From: Akkermansiaceae bacterium
GTDB lineage: Bacteria > Verrucomicrobiota > Verrucomicrobiia > Verrucomicrobiales > Akkermansiaceae
Assembly (NCBI GenBank): GCA_025457665.1
Contig: JALOTY010000034.1
Coordinates: 1-36,864 of the forward strand
DNA length: 36,864 bases
Direction of reading: 5' to 3'
Below are positions 9,755 through 19,400 of the stretch, piece after piece. Below the pieces are notes generated by a model. That model was not told the DNA's origin and ran no database searches. It was given only the letters and a program-made list of their open reading frames with translations. A program made the translations under genes and the position numbers. Within the stretch, counting starts at the first letter, position 1. Every line of letters starts with the position of its first letter.

Positions 9755-9910
9755 GCGGTCAGTCGGCTGGGGGTTGCGGAAGGATTCACCGGGGAGGGTG
9801 GATTTGGCAAACCGGATCGGCCGGAGAAGCGGGGGAGCGACTGGAAACAAGCCGTCGCTTTCCAATGGCCGGAAGGTTGCGCGGGCGCGGGATCTCGATA
9901 TTTTCCGGGC

Positions 9911-10672
9911 ATGAATCTGACAGAATTTATGGCGCAAGTGCCGGGTCAGCCGGGGGGATTTGCGATCAGCAGTTCGATGATCCTGCCGATGATCCTGATG
10001 TTCGGGACCATGATCCTCAGCATGCTGATCAGCGGTCGTCTGCGGTCGCGTTTCAACCTCTACTCGCGGGTGCCGATTTCCATGACCGGTGCCGAGGTGG
10101 CGGAAGCGATGCTGCGGCAGAATGGAATCACCGATGTCCGGGTGATCAGCACGCCCGGTCAACTCACCGACCACTATGACCCGATGAAAAAGACCGTGAA
10201 CCTCAGCGAGTCGGTTTACGGCCAGAACACCGTGGCGGCGGCGGCGGTGGCGGCTCACGAATGCGGCCACGCTTTGCAGCATGCCCAGGGTTATGCCTGG
10301 CTGACCTTCCGCTCGAAGATGGTCCCGGTGGTGCAACTCGCCAGTGGCTTGATGAACGTGCTGATGATCCTGCTGATGGTGGGTGCGGTGGCGTTTTTCG
10401 CGCAGATCCCGCTGCTGATCTACACCTTCCTCGCTGCGGTGGGCGTGACCGTGGTTTTCGCTCTCGTGACCCTGCCGGTGGAGTTCGATGCCAGCAATCG
10501 CGCCTTGGCTTGGCTCAACCGCAGCGGCCTCGTCCGCGGCATGGAGCACGACAAGGCGAAGGACGCTCTGTTCTGGGCGGCGATGACTTATGTCGCCGGT
10601 GCGCTCGCGGCAGTGGCGCAGCTTTTCTACTGGGCGATGATGTTGCTCGGTCAGAGAAACTCGAACGAGTGA
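9911..10672 (+). CDS. Membrane zinc metallopeptidase, YugP family
   Basis: This 253-residue integral membrane protein has the zinc peptidase motif HECGH at 116-120. A hydrophobic segment at about 17-40 precedes a cytosolic-type region with SRVPISMTGAEVAEAMLR, typical of the YugP/neutral zinc metallopeptidase family. After the HExxH come two or three further membrane segments (about 138-185 and 222-247), separated by VEFDASNRALAWL, a conserved stretch that probably supplies the third zinc ligand (Glu). The family is widespread but its substrates are largely unknown; membrane protein quality control is a usual guess. The ATG at 9911 is chosen because it starts the family's usual N terminus. The gene diverges from the ligase with about 155 bases between starts and is followed by a clear hairpin. 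Confidence 0.88.
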   Translation: MNLTEFMAQVPGQPGGFAISSSMILPMILMFGTMILSMLISGRLRSRFNLYSRVPISMTGAEVAEAMLRQNGITDVRVISTPGQLTDHYDPMKKTVNLSESVYGQNTVAAAAVAAHECGHALQHAQGYAWLTFRSKMVPVVQLASGLMNVLMILLMVGAVAFFAQIPLLIYTFLAAVGVTVVFALVTLPVEFDASNRALAWLNRSGLVRGMEHDKAKDALFWAAMTYVAGALAAVAQLFYWAMMLLGQRNSNE

Positions 10673-10700
10673 GAAGGGCTCCAGTTGGAGCATGTTTCCG

Positions 10701-10734
10701 ACGGGGGGATCTACGGATCTCCCCGTTTGCGTTT
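10701..10734 (+). terminator. Rho-independent-like terminator after the YugP gene
   Basis: An 11-base-pair stem (10701-10711 with 10716-10726, one G-T wobble) closes a TACG tetraloop and is followed by TTGCGTTT. It starts 28 bases past the stop at 10672. The stem is strong, but the T tract is interrupted. Confidence 0.6.
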
Positions 10735-10899
10735 CGGCCTTCCGGAAATCGCGATTTCGCCTGCGGTGCCTTGTCCCTCAAGGAGAGCTGAGGGGAAGCA
10801 AGCAACCTTGTTTGCCAAGGGTCTCACCACGGACTCTGGCGATGCGCGCTGATCCGTCTTGCGGCTGGCACGGTGGCGGCTTCCACTGCGGCCCTCCGC

Positions 10900-13800
10900 A
10901 TGAAATTCCGTCTTGGTGTCGCGCTTCTCCTGATTGTTTTGCTGGGCCTGTTTTGGCAGACAGGGAGGGATGGAGAGGCAGGGGCCGATCCAGGGGATAA
11001 AACAGCCGAGATCGCTGATTCTCCGATCTCCTCGCAAGCAGGGGATGATTTCGACGTTTCCCGAAAGGCAGACCTGCCGCGGCGTGATATCGATTTCGAC
11101 GCCCCTGACGCCGCGACCTCGGCGCTGGTCGATCCAGCAAACGGCTCAAGCGATCTCCCGCGGTCGGCGGCTTTGCCGGAGGACCTGGCAGTGGTCCCCG
11201 AGACTTTGCGCGAAGAGATCGCGGTCGGTCGGGACATCGCCGCAATCCTTGATGGCGCAGACCTGACCCTGCCCGGGGAGAGGGAAAGGGTGGTCGCTGA
11301 AATCGAGGCCTTGCAAGAAGCGCAGCAGCAGGCGGTCGAGAAAATGGCGGCGGAGCGGGGGATCCCTTTGCGAATCGAGGGTCCGGGGCATCGGCTTGCG
11401 ACTCTTCATGATTTCCGCGGCGAGCATCCGCTCTACCGGCGGAACATGAATGCCAGCGCTGCGATTTCCACCGGGGCCAATCTGCTGCTGCCATCGCCCT
11501 ACAGTCTGAGTGGCGCGGGCCTCAGGGTGGGCGTTTGGGATGGCGGATCGGTCCGCAACACCCACCAGGAATTCGGCAGTCGCGTGACCAAGCGGAACAG
11601 CACCGCGGCGAATGACGATCACGCCACCCATGTCGCCGGGACCATCGGCGCCAGCGGCGTGCAGGCAAATGCCAAGGGCATGGCACCGCAGATCCTCATC
11701 GACTCCTACGATTGGAACAGCGACTTCAGCGAAATGACATCGGCCGGCGCGGTATCGGCCGGTGACACGGCGAAACTGCCGCTTTCGAACCACTCCTACG
11801 GGTTCGATGCCACCACGGCGGACATGGGAAGATATGAGAGTGAGGCTCGCAGTGCCGATGCCGTTGTCGTGGCGCTGCCCTACTACCTGCCTTTCTGGGC
11901 GGCGGGAAATGAACAGGACCTCCTCACGGCAAAGGGTGGATTTCAATCGATCACTTTCACCGGTCTCGCCAAGAACCTCGTCACCGTCGGCGCCACCAAC
12001 GATGCGGTCTCCAGCGGTTCACGAAATCCGTCGTCCGCAACCATCGCATCCTTTTCCAGTCTCGGACCCTGTGATGATGGGCGCATCAAGCCCGATGTCG
12101 TGGCCAATGGCGTGGACGTGCGCTCCCCGGTGGCGACGAGCAATACCGCCTATGACGCGACCTACAGCGGCACGAGCATGGCCACTCCGAATGCGCTGGG
12201 TTCCGCCGCCTTGCTGGTGGAACTCTACGGGAGGGAGTTTTCCGGCCAAAGAATGCGGGCGAGCATGCTCAAAGGCCTGCTGATTCATACCGCCACGGAT
12301 CGCGGAAACGCCGGGCCGGATTACACCTATGGCTGGGGTCTGGTGGATGTGAAATCCGCCGCCGATCTCATCCTCGCGCACAAAGCGAGTCTCACAGCGC
12401 CGAAGTTGATCGAAGGCACACTGACGAATGCGGCGAAGACGGTGACCCATACTTTCACCTGGGATGGCGTGAGCCCGATCCGCGCGACCCTGTGTTGGAC
12501 GGATCCGGCGGGAGCGGCGCAGTCGGCAGCGGATAGCCGGACTCCGAATCTCGTTCACAATCTCGACCTGCGACTGACCTCGCCCGATGGCAGCACGGCG
12601 CACCTGCCTTTTGTGATGCCCTTCGTCGGGACTTGGACCACGGCATCGATGTCGCAGACGGCGGTCACCGGGAAAAACAACGTCGACAACGTCGAGCAGG
12701 TCCTGCTTTCCGCGCCGTCCCAAAGCGGAGTTTACACCGCGACGGTTTCTCTCGATGGCAACCTCACGACCGCCAACCAGGTCTATTCCTTGGTCATCAC
12801 CGGCGGGGCGGCGGTGGCATCGAACCCACCGCCGACGGTTTCTCTAACAGCCCCGGCAGGCGGCACAGCGGTGTTTCCGGGGAATGTCGTGAATCTCACC
12901 GCGAGCGCCAGCGATCTGGCCCTGGGCGGCGGACCTGGCTCGGTGAGCATGGTGGAGTTTCTGGTCAACGGTTCGGTGGTCGGTCAGGACAGCACGCCCC
13001 CTTATGGGCTCTCGTGGACGCCGACGAGTGCCGGCCTTTTTTCACTGACTGCCCGCGCGACTGATGGTGAGGGAGCCACGGCTGTTTCCTCGGCACTCAC
13101 GGTAACGGTGCTCAGCGGCGATGGTTCGCCGGTGGTGACGGGGGTCAATCCCTCTTCGGCGACCGCCGGGGCCACAGTGGTGATCACGGGTGAAAACTTT
13201 GTCGGCGTGACGGCGGTGCGTTTCAACGGAGTCGATGCGGTGTTCTCCATCGTTTCCCCCACCCAGATCACGGCCGTGGTGCCGGCAGGTGCGGCCAGTG
13301 GTCCCTTGACCGTGGTCAACAGCTACGGCACGGGTAGTACGGCATTCGTCGTAGTGGAATCGCCGGTGCTCATCAGCCAGATCTACGGAGCCGGAGGGAA
13401 CACCGGTTCGACTTACAATCGGGACTATGTCGAACTGCACAACCGCAGCGGTGCCGCAGTGGATGTTTCGGGATGGTCGGTGCAGTATGCCTCGTCATCC
13501 GGCACCAGTTGGCAGGTGCAGGCGCTTTCGGGGTCGATTCCCCCGGGCGGCTATTTCCTCGTGGCCCTCGGATCGGGAACTTCCGGGCAGGCATTGCCGA
13601 CGCCGGACGTGGCGGGCAGCATCGCCATGAGCGCCACGGCGGGCAAGGTGGCCTTGATGAATCTTGCCACGCCCCTGACGGGGTCTTCTCCGGCGGCGAC
13701 TTCCGGCTTGCAGGACTTCGTGGGTTACGGCGGTGCCAATGCCTCCGAGGGCGCGCCCGCGCCGGCAGCCTCGACCACTGCGGCGATTTTCCGCGCCGGG

Positions 13801-15600
13801 GGCGGGGCGACCGATAGCGGTGACAACTCGGTCGATTTCACCACCGGCACGCCCGCGCCGCGAAACAGCAGTGGGGTCACGCCGGTCCTGCCGGTCATCA
13901 ACAGCCCGCTGACAGCGGCGGGCACGGTTGGCAGTGCTTTCAGCTATCAGATCACCGCGAGCGGTGCACCGAGCAGCTTCAGTGCCACAGGACTTCCAGG
14001 CGGGCTGACCATCCAGTCCGGAAGCGGGCTCATCAGTGGCACGCCGACCACGGCGGGGACGACCTCTGTCACCCTCGGTGCCACGGGAGCTGGAGGGACG
14101 GGAAATGCGACGCTGGTGATCACGATCCAACCGGCGGCGGGCGGCAGTCAGGTCCTCTTTTCCGAGGATGTCCGCACGGTGAGCGCGACAACCGCAATCG
14201 CCAGCCATACCTTTCAGAACAGCAACCTGAGCTTCAGCGGGACAGGGGATGTGAGAACGAGCACTCCATCCACCGGATATTCCGGAGCGAGTGGCGGGGC
14301 GAATGTCTTTGTGACCAACAGCATCGGCAGGTTCTTTGAGATTTCGGGGGTTGATACCCGCGGTTACAGTGGCCTTGTCCTGAGCTTCGGGCAGCACAAA
14401 AGCACGACTGCGGGAAACAATGAGTTGGTGGTCGAGGTGAGTGCGGACGGCACCACCTATCAAGCTCTCTCCTATTCCCGCCCGACCGGTTCAGGCACGG
14501 CAAACTGGTTGAAAATCGAAGCTGCGGGGGAAATCCCTGCGGTGGAGAACCTGAGAATCCGTTTCCGGCAGACATCGGGTGTGCATCAGTTTCGCATCGA
14601 TGACTTTGTCCTCAGCGGAACGGCTTCTGCAGGCACGCCGATGATCGTCGCCGATGGTTCCCCGGTCGTGGCCGATGCGGTTTATGGCTCGCCCTCGCCG
14701 ACATTTGCGAGCTTCTCTCTATCGGGATCCGATCTGAATGCGGGCGTTGTCGTTTCCCCGCCTGCGGGATTCGAGGTGTCGCTCGATGGTTCCGCGTGGT
14801 CGGCGAGCCTCACGGCAGGGGCGGCGGGGGATTTCGGGCCCATCCCGGTCCATGTCCGCCTCGCGGGTGGCATCCAAGCCGGTTCCTACTCGGGCGACAT
14901 CGTCTGCACCAGCAGCGCCGCGCCCACGGTCACAGTGGCCATTGATGCAGCGACCGTGAGGCCGAAACTGCTGCAAATCACTGCCGATGACGCGACCAAG
15001 CCCTACGGCACCGCCCTGACCTTGGGCGTGGTTTCCTCGGGATATCAGGTCAGTGGACTGCTTGCCGGGGAAACGATCGGCACGGTCACCCTGTCGAGCG
15101 AAGGCGCCGCCACGAATGCGGAGCCAGGAAGCTATCTGCTGGTGCCATCGGCCGCGGCCGGTGGGACATTCCTGCTTTCGAACTACGATATCGACTACGT
15201 TTCAGGAACCCTCACCGTGACCGGAACCGGCTATGCCGAATGGGTGGACGGCTACGGGAATCTTAGTAGTTCGGCCATGGATGCTGATCCGGATGGCGAT
15301 GGCATCGAAAACCTCATGGAATTCTTCGCCGGCCTGCACCCGGGTGAGGCGGCTGCGCCCCCTTGGCAGGCGGAACTGGACGGCGGAGATCTGGTTTTCA
15401 CCTACCGCCGTGCGAAGGGTCTGAGCGGGGTTTCCAGCGAGGTCCGCTGGTCGGCCGACCTTGCGGCTGGATCCTGGTCGGATGTCGGTGTGGTGGAAGA
15501 GACTCCCGTGGACCGCGGCGATCACTGGGAAATCACCGCGCGCGTTCCCCAAGGCGGAGCGGCGAGGAAATTCATGAGGCTCGAAGTAAGCGCGCCTTGA
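10900..15600 (+). CDS. Secreted S8 (subtilisin-like) protease with long multidomain tail
   Basis: This 1,566-residue exported serine protease starts at the ATG at 10900, giving MKFRLGVALLLIVLLGLFW, a signal peptide or anchor; an in-frame GTG at 10873 is less likely. A propeptide-like region precedes the catalytic domain (about 180-500) with Asp214 (VWDGG), His241 (DHATH) and Ser426 (GTSMATP), a complete triad of the KP-43/S8A type. After it come a jelly-roll domain with CWTDP (about 510-640), an Ig-like domain (about 650-740), an IPT/TIG domain (VVTGVNPSSATAG), a lamin-tail-like domain (about 820-930; VLISQIYG, DYVELHN), a putative Ig domain (about 1,010-1,080), a beta-sandwich resembling carbohydrate-binding modules (about 1,085-1,245), an MBG-type domain (ITADDATKPYG), then DADPDGDGIENLMEFF and the shared terminal module ending FMRLEVSAP. 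It probably degrades extracellular protein. No operon partner is evident. Confidence 0.93.
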   Translation: MKFRLGVALLLIVLLGLFWQTGRDGEAGADPGDKTAEIADSPISSQAGDDFDVSRKADLPRRDIDFDAPDAATSALVDPANGSSDLPRSAALPEDLAVVPETLREEIAVGRDIAAILDGADLTLPGERERVVAEIEALQEAQQQAVEKMAAERGIPLRIEGPGHRLATLHDFRGEHPLYRRNMNASAAISTGANLLLPSPYSLSGAGLRVGVWDGGSVRNTHQEFGSRVTKRNSTAANDDHATHVAGTIGASGVQANAKGMAPQILIDSYDWNSDFSEMTSAGAVSAGDTAKLPLSNHSYGFDATTADMGRYESEARSADAVVVALPYYLPFWAAGNEQDLLTAKGGFQSITFTGLAKNLVTVGATNDAVSSGSRNPSSATIASFSSLGPCDDGRIKPDVVANGVDVRSPVATSNTAYDATYSGTSMATPNALGSAALLVELYGREFSGQRMRASMLKGLLIHTATDRGNAGPDYTYGWGLVDVKSAADLILAHKASLTAPKLIEGTLTNAAKTVTHTFTWDGVSPIRATLCWTDPAGAAQSAADSRTPNLVHNLDLRLTSPDGSTAHLPFVMPFVGTWTTASMSQTAVTGKNNVDNVEQVLLSAPSQSGVYTATVSLDGNLTTANQVYSLVITGGAAVASNPPPTVSLTAPAGGTAVFPGNVVNLTASASDLALGGGPGSVSMVEFLVNGSVVGQDSTPPYGLSWTPTSAGLFSLTARATDGEGATAVSSALTVTVLSGDGSPVVTGVNPSSATAGATVVITGENFVGVTAVRFNGVDAVFSIVSPTQITAVVPAGAASGPLTVVNSYGTGSTAFVVVESPVLISQIYGAGGNTGSTYNRDYVELHNRSGAAVDVSGWSVQYASSSGTSWQVQALSGSIPPGGYFLVALGSGTSGQALPTPDVAGSIAMSATAGKVALMNLATPLTGSSPAATSGLQDFVGYGGANASEGAPAPAASTTAAIFRAGGGATDSGDNSVDFTTGTPAPRNSSGVTPVLPVINSPLTAAGTVGSAFSYQITASGAPSSFSATGLPGGLTIQSGSGLISGTPTTAGTTSVTLGATGAGGTGNATLVITIQPAAGGSQVLFSEDVRTVSATTAIASHTFQNSNLSFSGTGDVRTSTPSTGYSGASGGANVFVTNSIGRFFEISGVDTRGYSGLVLSFGQHKSTTAGNNELVVEVSADGTTYQALSYSRPTGSGTANWLKIEAAGEIPAVENLRIRFRQTSGVHQFRIDDFVLSGTASAGTPMIVADGSPVVADAVYGSPSPTFASFSLSGSDLNAGVVVSPPAGFEVSLDGSAWSASLTAGAAGDFGPIPVHVRLAGGIQAGSYSGDIVCTSSAAPTVTVAIDAATVRPKLLQITADDATKPYGTALTLGVVSSGYQVSGLLAGETIGTVTLSSEGAATNAEPGSYLLVPSAAAGGTFLLSNYDIDYVSGTLTVTGTGYAEWVDGYGNLSSSAMDADPDGDGIENLMEFFAGLHPGEAAAPPWQAELDGGDLVFTYRRAKGLSGVSSEVRWSADLAAGSWSDVGVVEETPVDRGDHWEITARVPQGGAARKFMRLEVSAP

Positions 15601-15607
15601 TCGCCGG

Positions 15608-15649
15608 AAAAAGGAAGCGCGTCCGCCTCGGGAATGAGGACGGACGCGC
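15608..15649 (-). terminator. Strong terminator of the fasciclin gene, between convergent genes
   Basis: Nine G/C-rich base pairs (15617-15625 with 15641-15649), plus three more after a small internal loop, close a six-base loop. On the minus strand the hairpin is followed by TTCCTTTTT (complement of 15608-15616) and lies 25 bases past the fasciclin stop at 15674. The subtilase stop at 15600 is close by, so the stem could also act on plus-strand transcripts, though no T run follows on that side. Confidence 0.78.
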
Positions 15650-15673
15650 CGATGGACTGGAGGAGGAAGTCGA

Positions 15674-16180
15674 TTATTCCTTCGGCAGGATCACGGTGTC
15701 GATGACGTGGATGACGCCATTGGTGCCGGCGATGTCGGTCTTCACGACCTTGGCACCATCGACCGTCACGGCCCCATCCTTGACCTCGATCTTCACCTTG
15801 CCGCCCTGGACGGTGGCGACTTCACCGGTCTTCACATCGGCGGCCATCACCTTGGCGGGGATCACGTGGTAGGTGAGGACGGCGGTCAGCTTTTCCTTGT
15901 TCTCGGGTTTGAGGAGGTCGGCCACGGTGCCGGCGGGGAGTTTCTCGAAGGCGGCGTTCGTGGGGGCGAAGACCGTGAAGGGTCCGTCACCCTTGAGGGT
16001 CTCGACGAGGCCGGCGGCTTTCACGGCGGCGACCAGGGTGCTGAAGTCGTCGTTGCCGGCGGCGATATCGACGATGTCCTGTTTGGCGGTTTCGGCTGCG
16101 GGTGCTGCTTCCTCGGCGGAGAGCATGCTGGGGGTCGCGAGGGCGAGCAGGGCGGCGAGACAGTAGTGGGTCGGTTTCAT
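15674..16180 (-). CDS. Secreted fasciclin (FAS1) domain protein
   Basis: This 168-residue protein starts at the ATG at 16180, directly before a signal peptide ([16 protein letters not shown], cleavage about residue 22). A single FAS1 domain fills about residues 35-168. The H1 region reads [11 protein letters not shown], the YHV motif follows ([11 protein letters not shown]), and the end reads [13 protein letters not shown]. Bacterial FAS1 proteins are usually secreted or periplasmic and linked to adhesion or surface attachment; the binding partner here is unknown. Upstream in-frame codons to 16453 carry no recognisable domain and are excluded. The gene stands alone, with a strong terminator behind it and a divergent start for the giant glycosidase in front. 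Confidence 0.92.
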   Translation of the reverse strand: MKPTHYCLAALLALATPSMLSAEEAAPAAETAKQDIVDIAAGNDDFSTLVAAVKAAGLVETLKGDGPFTVFAPTNAAFEKLPAGTVADLLKPENKEKLTAVLTYHVIPAKVMAADVKTGEVATVQGGKVKIEVKDGAVTVDGAKVVKTDIAGTNGVIHVIDTVILPKE

Positions 16181-16497
16181 GTGTTCAGTGTGTCGTTTGT
16201 AGCTTGAGGGCCGGGACCATTCGGGCTGCGGCACGGCAGGACCAAAGCCCTCCCGCAAGGAGCCGCATCTGAAATTTTCGAACCGGTGACTTTCGCTTGC
16301 GGAGGGGGAAATCCCCCACATATTCCGCGCCCCCGAGGGGAAAATGCCTTGGATGACGGGCACTTTGAGCCGTTTCGGTGGAGAGCCGGGTTGCGTGGGG
16401 CGGGGGAAGGTGCTTTCTTTAAACCCGGGGCAGGGTGTGGCCATGAGCATCATGAAACCCGTGGTTCGCCCCCTCCGGCCTGCCTTTTTTGAAACCC
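16181..16497. other. Divergent intergenic region, fasciclin / giant glycosidase
   Basis: These 317 bases must carry the promoters of both divergent genes. I see no convincing sigma-70 hexamers, operator palindrome or riboswitch-like structure. Short open frames here lack recognisable domains. Confidence 0.45.
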
Positions 16498-19400
16498 ATG
16501 ATGAATCCGCTCCGCCGATTTCTGGCCGTGCTCTGCGCTTGGCTCGTTCTTGCTATCTCCGCCCGGGGCGAGGCGATGCTGCAGTATTTCAACACCAGCT
16601 GGGCCGAGATCACCGCGAAGATGCCGGAATTGGCCGAGGCGGGATACAGCTCGCTCTGGCTGCCGCCGCCAACGAAAGGCTCGGGCGGGCTTTCGGTGGG
16701 CTATGACTGCTGGGACCGTTTCGATCTCGGCTCGAAAAATCAACGCGGCAGCATCCGCACCCGCTATGGCACCGAGGCGGAGCTGCTCGAAATGATCCGC
16801 ACCGCCCACCGTTTCGGCATCCGGGTGTATTTCGACAATGTGATGAATCACAACGCCTTCGATGTGCCGGGATTCAATGCCTTCACGCCCATCGATGTCT
16901 ACCCGGGCTTTCTTCCCGAGGATTTCCACCTCCGGCGGACGGAGGATGGCTTTTATCGGAAATGGGACAACACCCGCGATTGGAACGATGCCTGGCAGGT
17001 TCAGCATCTGGGGCTCTCCGATCTTATCGACATCGCCACGGAACCGGGATCGACGAATCGCAATCACGGTTCCTACGAGGGCGACACGATCCCGAAGATC
17101 GAGTTCGTCCGCCACCCGGCCAATCCGGAATACTACTGCTATGTTCCCACCGCGCCCGGTCAGAAACATGCGCGAGGCGAGGGGACTTATGTCGGTTTCG
17201 GTCCGGGAAATGGCATCACCACCGGCACGCTCGCCGCCAATGCGTCGTTCTATGCGGAGTATGTCGAGGACATGATCCATCGCTCCGCGCGGTGGACGAT
17301 CGACCGCACCAAGGCTGACGGTTTCCGGCTCGATGCCGTCAAACACACGCCCGCGGATTTCTACGGGGCGACCTTCGGTGTGGACAAGGATTCCTCCAAC
17401 TACGGATTCAATGGCCAGATCCAGCAACAGTTCAACCTCAGCCGTGGTTTCAGCGATTGGAGCAACCACCGCGACAGCGTTTTCAATACCGAGCAAGGTC
17501 GCGATGACGCCATGCTCTTCGGCGAACACCTCGGCCAGCCGCCGGCTTACGGGCCTTATGTCGATTCGGGAATGAGGCTGATCGACAACGACCTGCGCTC
17601 GAATTTCAACAACCTGTTAGGAAATCCCTCGTCAGGCCTGAATGGTTTCGACCAGCCGGGTTCCGGCGGTTTTTCGCCTTCCGTGGCCGTGATGCATGCG
17701 CAGAGCCATGACAACGATTTCGCCGCGCGGCGAGAGTTGCAGCATGCCTTCTATTTCACCCGCGAGGGACTGGGGCTTGTTTACACGGATGGCAACTACC
17801 ATGCGGAAACCCTTGGCGAGAGCGGTGGTGCCTTCCCCCGGCACTCGAATACCTCCTTCCTCGGGCAATGGGGGGATTCGCGGATTCCCAATCTGCTCAA
17901 GATCCATCGCGATTTCGCCCGTGGCTATCAGCTCGGCCGCTGGAGCGATTCCGATTTCGTCGCCTATGAGCGCATCGACAAACGCGAGAACGGCGGGATG
18001 AACAACTCCGATGGGGCCACGATGATCATCATGCTGAATGACAACTACGCCAACGGCCAGTCGAGGCCCTTGTCGACGTCATTCCGCTCGATCGGCGGCG
18101 CGGGTTCGGAAAACAATGTCAACACCAACGACGAGTATCTTTTCCAATACGCCCGCGGATTCGGGAGCCAGGTGGGTTTCTACACCTATGCCTCACAACT
18201 CGGATCGGTCATTGTTCCTCCGGGCAGCTACTTTGTCTTTGCCCCACGGACGCCGGAGGAGTCGGACCTCTGGAGAAACGCCGGCGGCTCCCCGCTCACG
18301 ATTCTCCAGAACGGCCAACCGACCGGCACGGTGGAGGTGGTCCGGCGTGATGGCCCGGACGGCGATCCGGCATTCAACCCCTATGGTCTGGCAGATCCCG
18401 ACAACAACGACTATGCCTATCGTATTTCCCTGCCACGGGTGACTTCGGCCACGGATCTCGATTTCATCGTCCGGGCCGATGGATCGGCCGAAAACATCCT
18501 TCTCAAGCTCGGTGGCGGCATCGATCTCAACGGCACCCGCCCTCCCGGGAATGCGGATCCCTTCTATCGCGACAACCCACCTGCCGTCAGCACGGACGTG
18601 TTCCTCGGCTACGAACAGCCGATCTTCGCGAAACGCATCCACGCCGAGAAGTTTGCGGCAGTCGATACATCGCGAAACCAAATCGGCTCGGCCGGGGCGG
18701 AGACCTATCGACGCACCATCGGCGGCAGCGGCTTCACGATCGTCAACGGTCCCGCCGGAGCCAACAACTTCAGCAGCGATGGAGGCAACCGCGCGCAGTT
18801 CCTCTATCACGATCCCCAGGCACCGGTGGGCGGCACGCCCGGTGGCGGTTGGCCGGGAGGGTCCGCACCCCTTCAGTATAATGACTCGGGCAGCCAGATC
18901 GCCGTCTGGGCGAAGCCCAATGGTGTGGGGGCCGGATTCCGCATGTGGTTCTACTACACCACGGATGGCAGCAATCCCGAGGGAGCCGCGGGCAGCGGGA
19001 CGGGGACGACGCGGGTGGTGGAAATGAATTTCTCCCACAATGAAGGTGGCAGCGATTGGTGGCTCAACGCAAACATCCCCAAGCCGGCCGCCGGAACGGA
19101 GCTGAGATACAAGATCGGCATCCACAAGGAAGGTGCCTCCAGCATCTATCCGAGTGGCGCGGGATCGGTGGCGGCGAAAAGAACGATGATGACGGAGTTC
19201 CGCATCGAGGGCTTCAATCCCTCCACTGCCGTCTATGCTCCCCACAACGACTACGGCGTTTCTAGTACGGGGCTCGACGAGGGGTTTCACGTGATCAAGG
19301 CCCGCGCCTTCCTGAATCGGGCGGGCAAGGCATCCCTCTACAACACCTTCGTCCAAAGCTTCTACTACGATGCCCTCCGTCCGCAGGGCGAGATCGCCTT

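Noticed and set aside
9755..10693. N-terminal extension of the exonuclease-ligase frame to 10693
   Set aside because: The extension is antisense to the YugP gene, His/Arg-rich and without domain features. The nuclease domain starts near 9754.
15520..15600. PEP-CTERM or LPXTG-type sorting signal at the end of exported proteins
   Set aside because: None of the tails has the PEP or LPXTG motif followed by a membrane helix and basic end; they end in the beta strand described in the findings.
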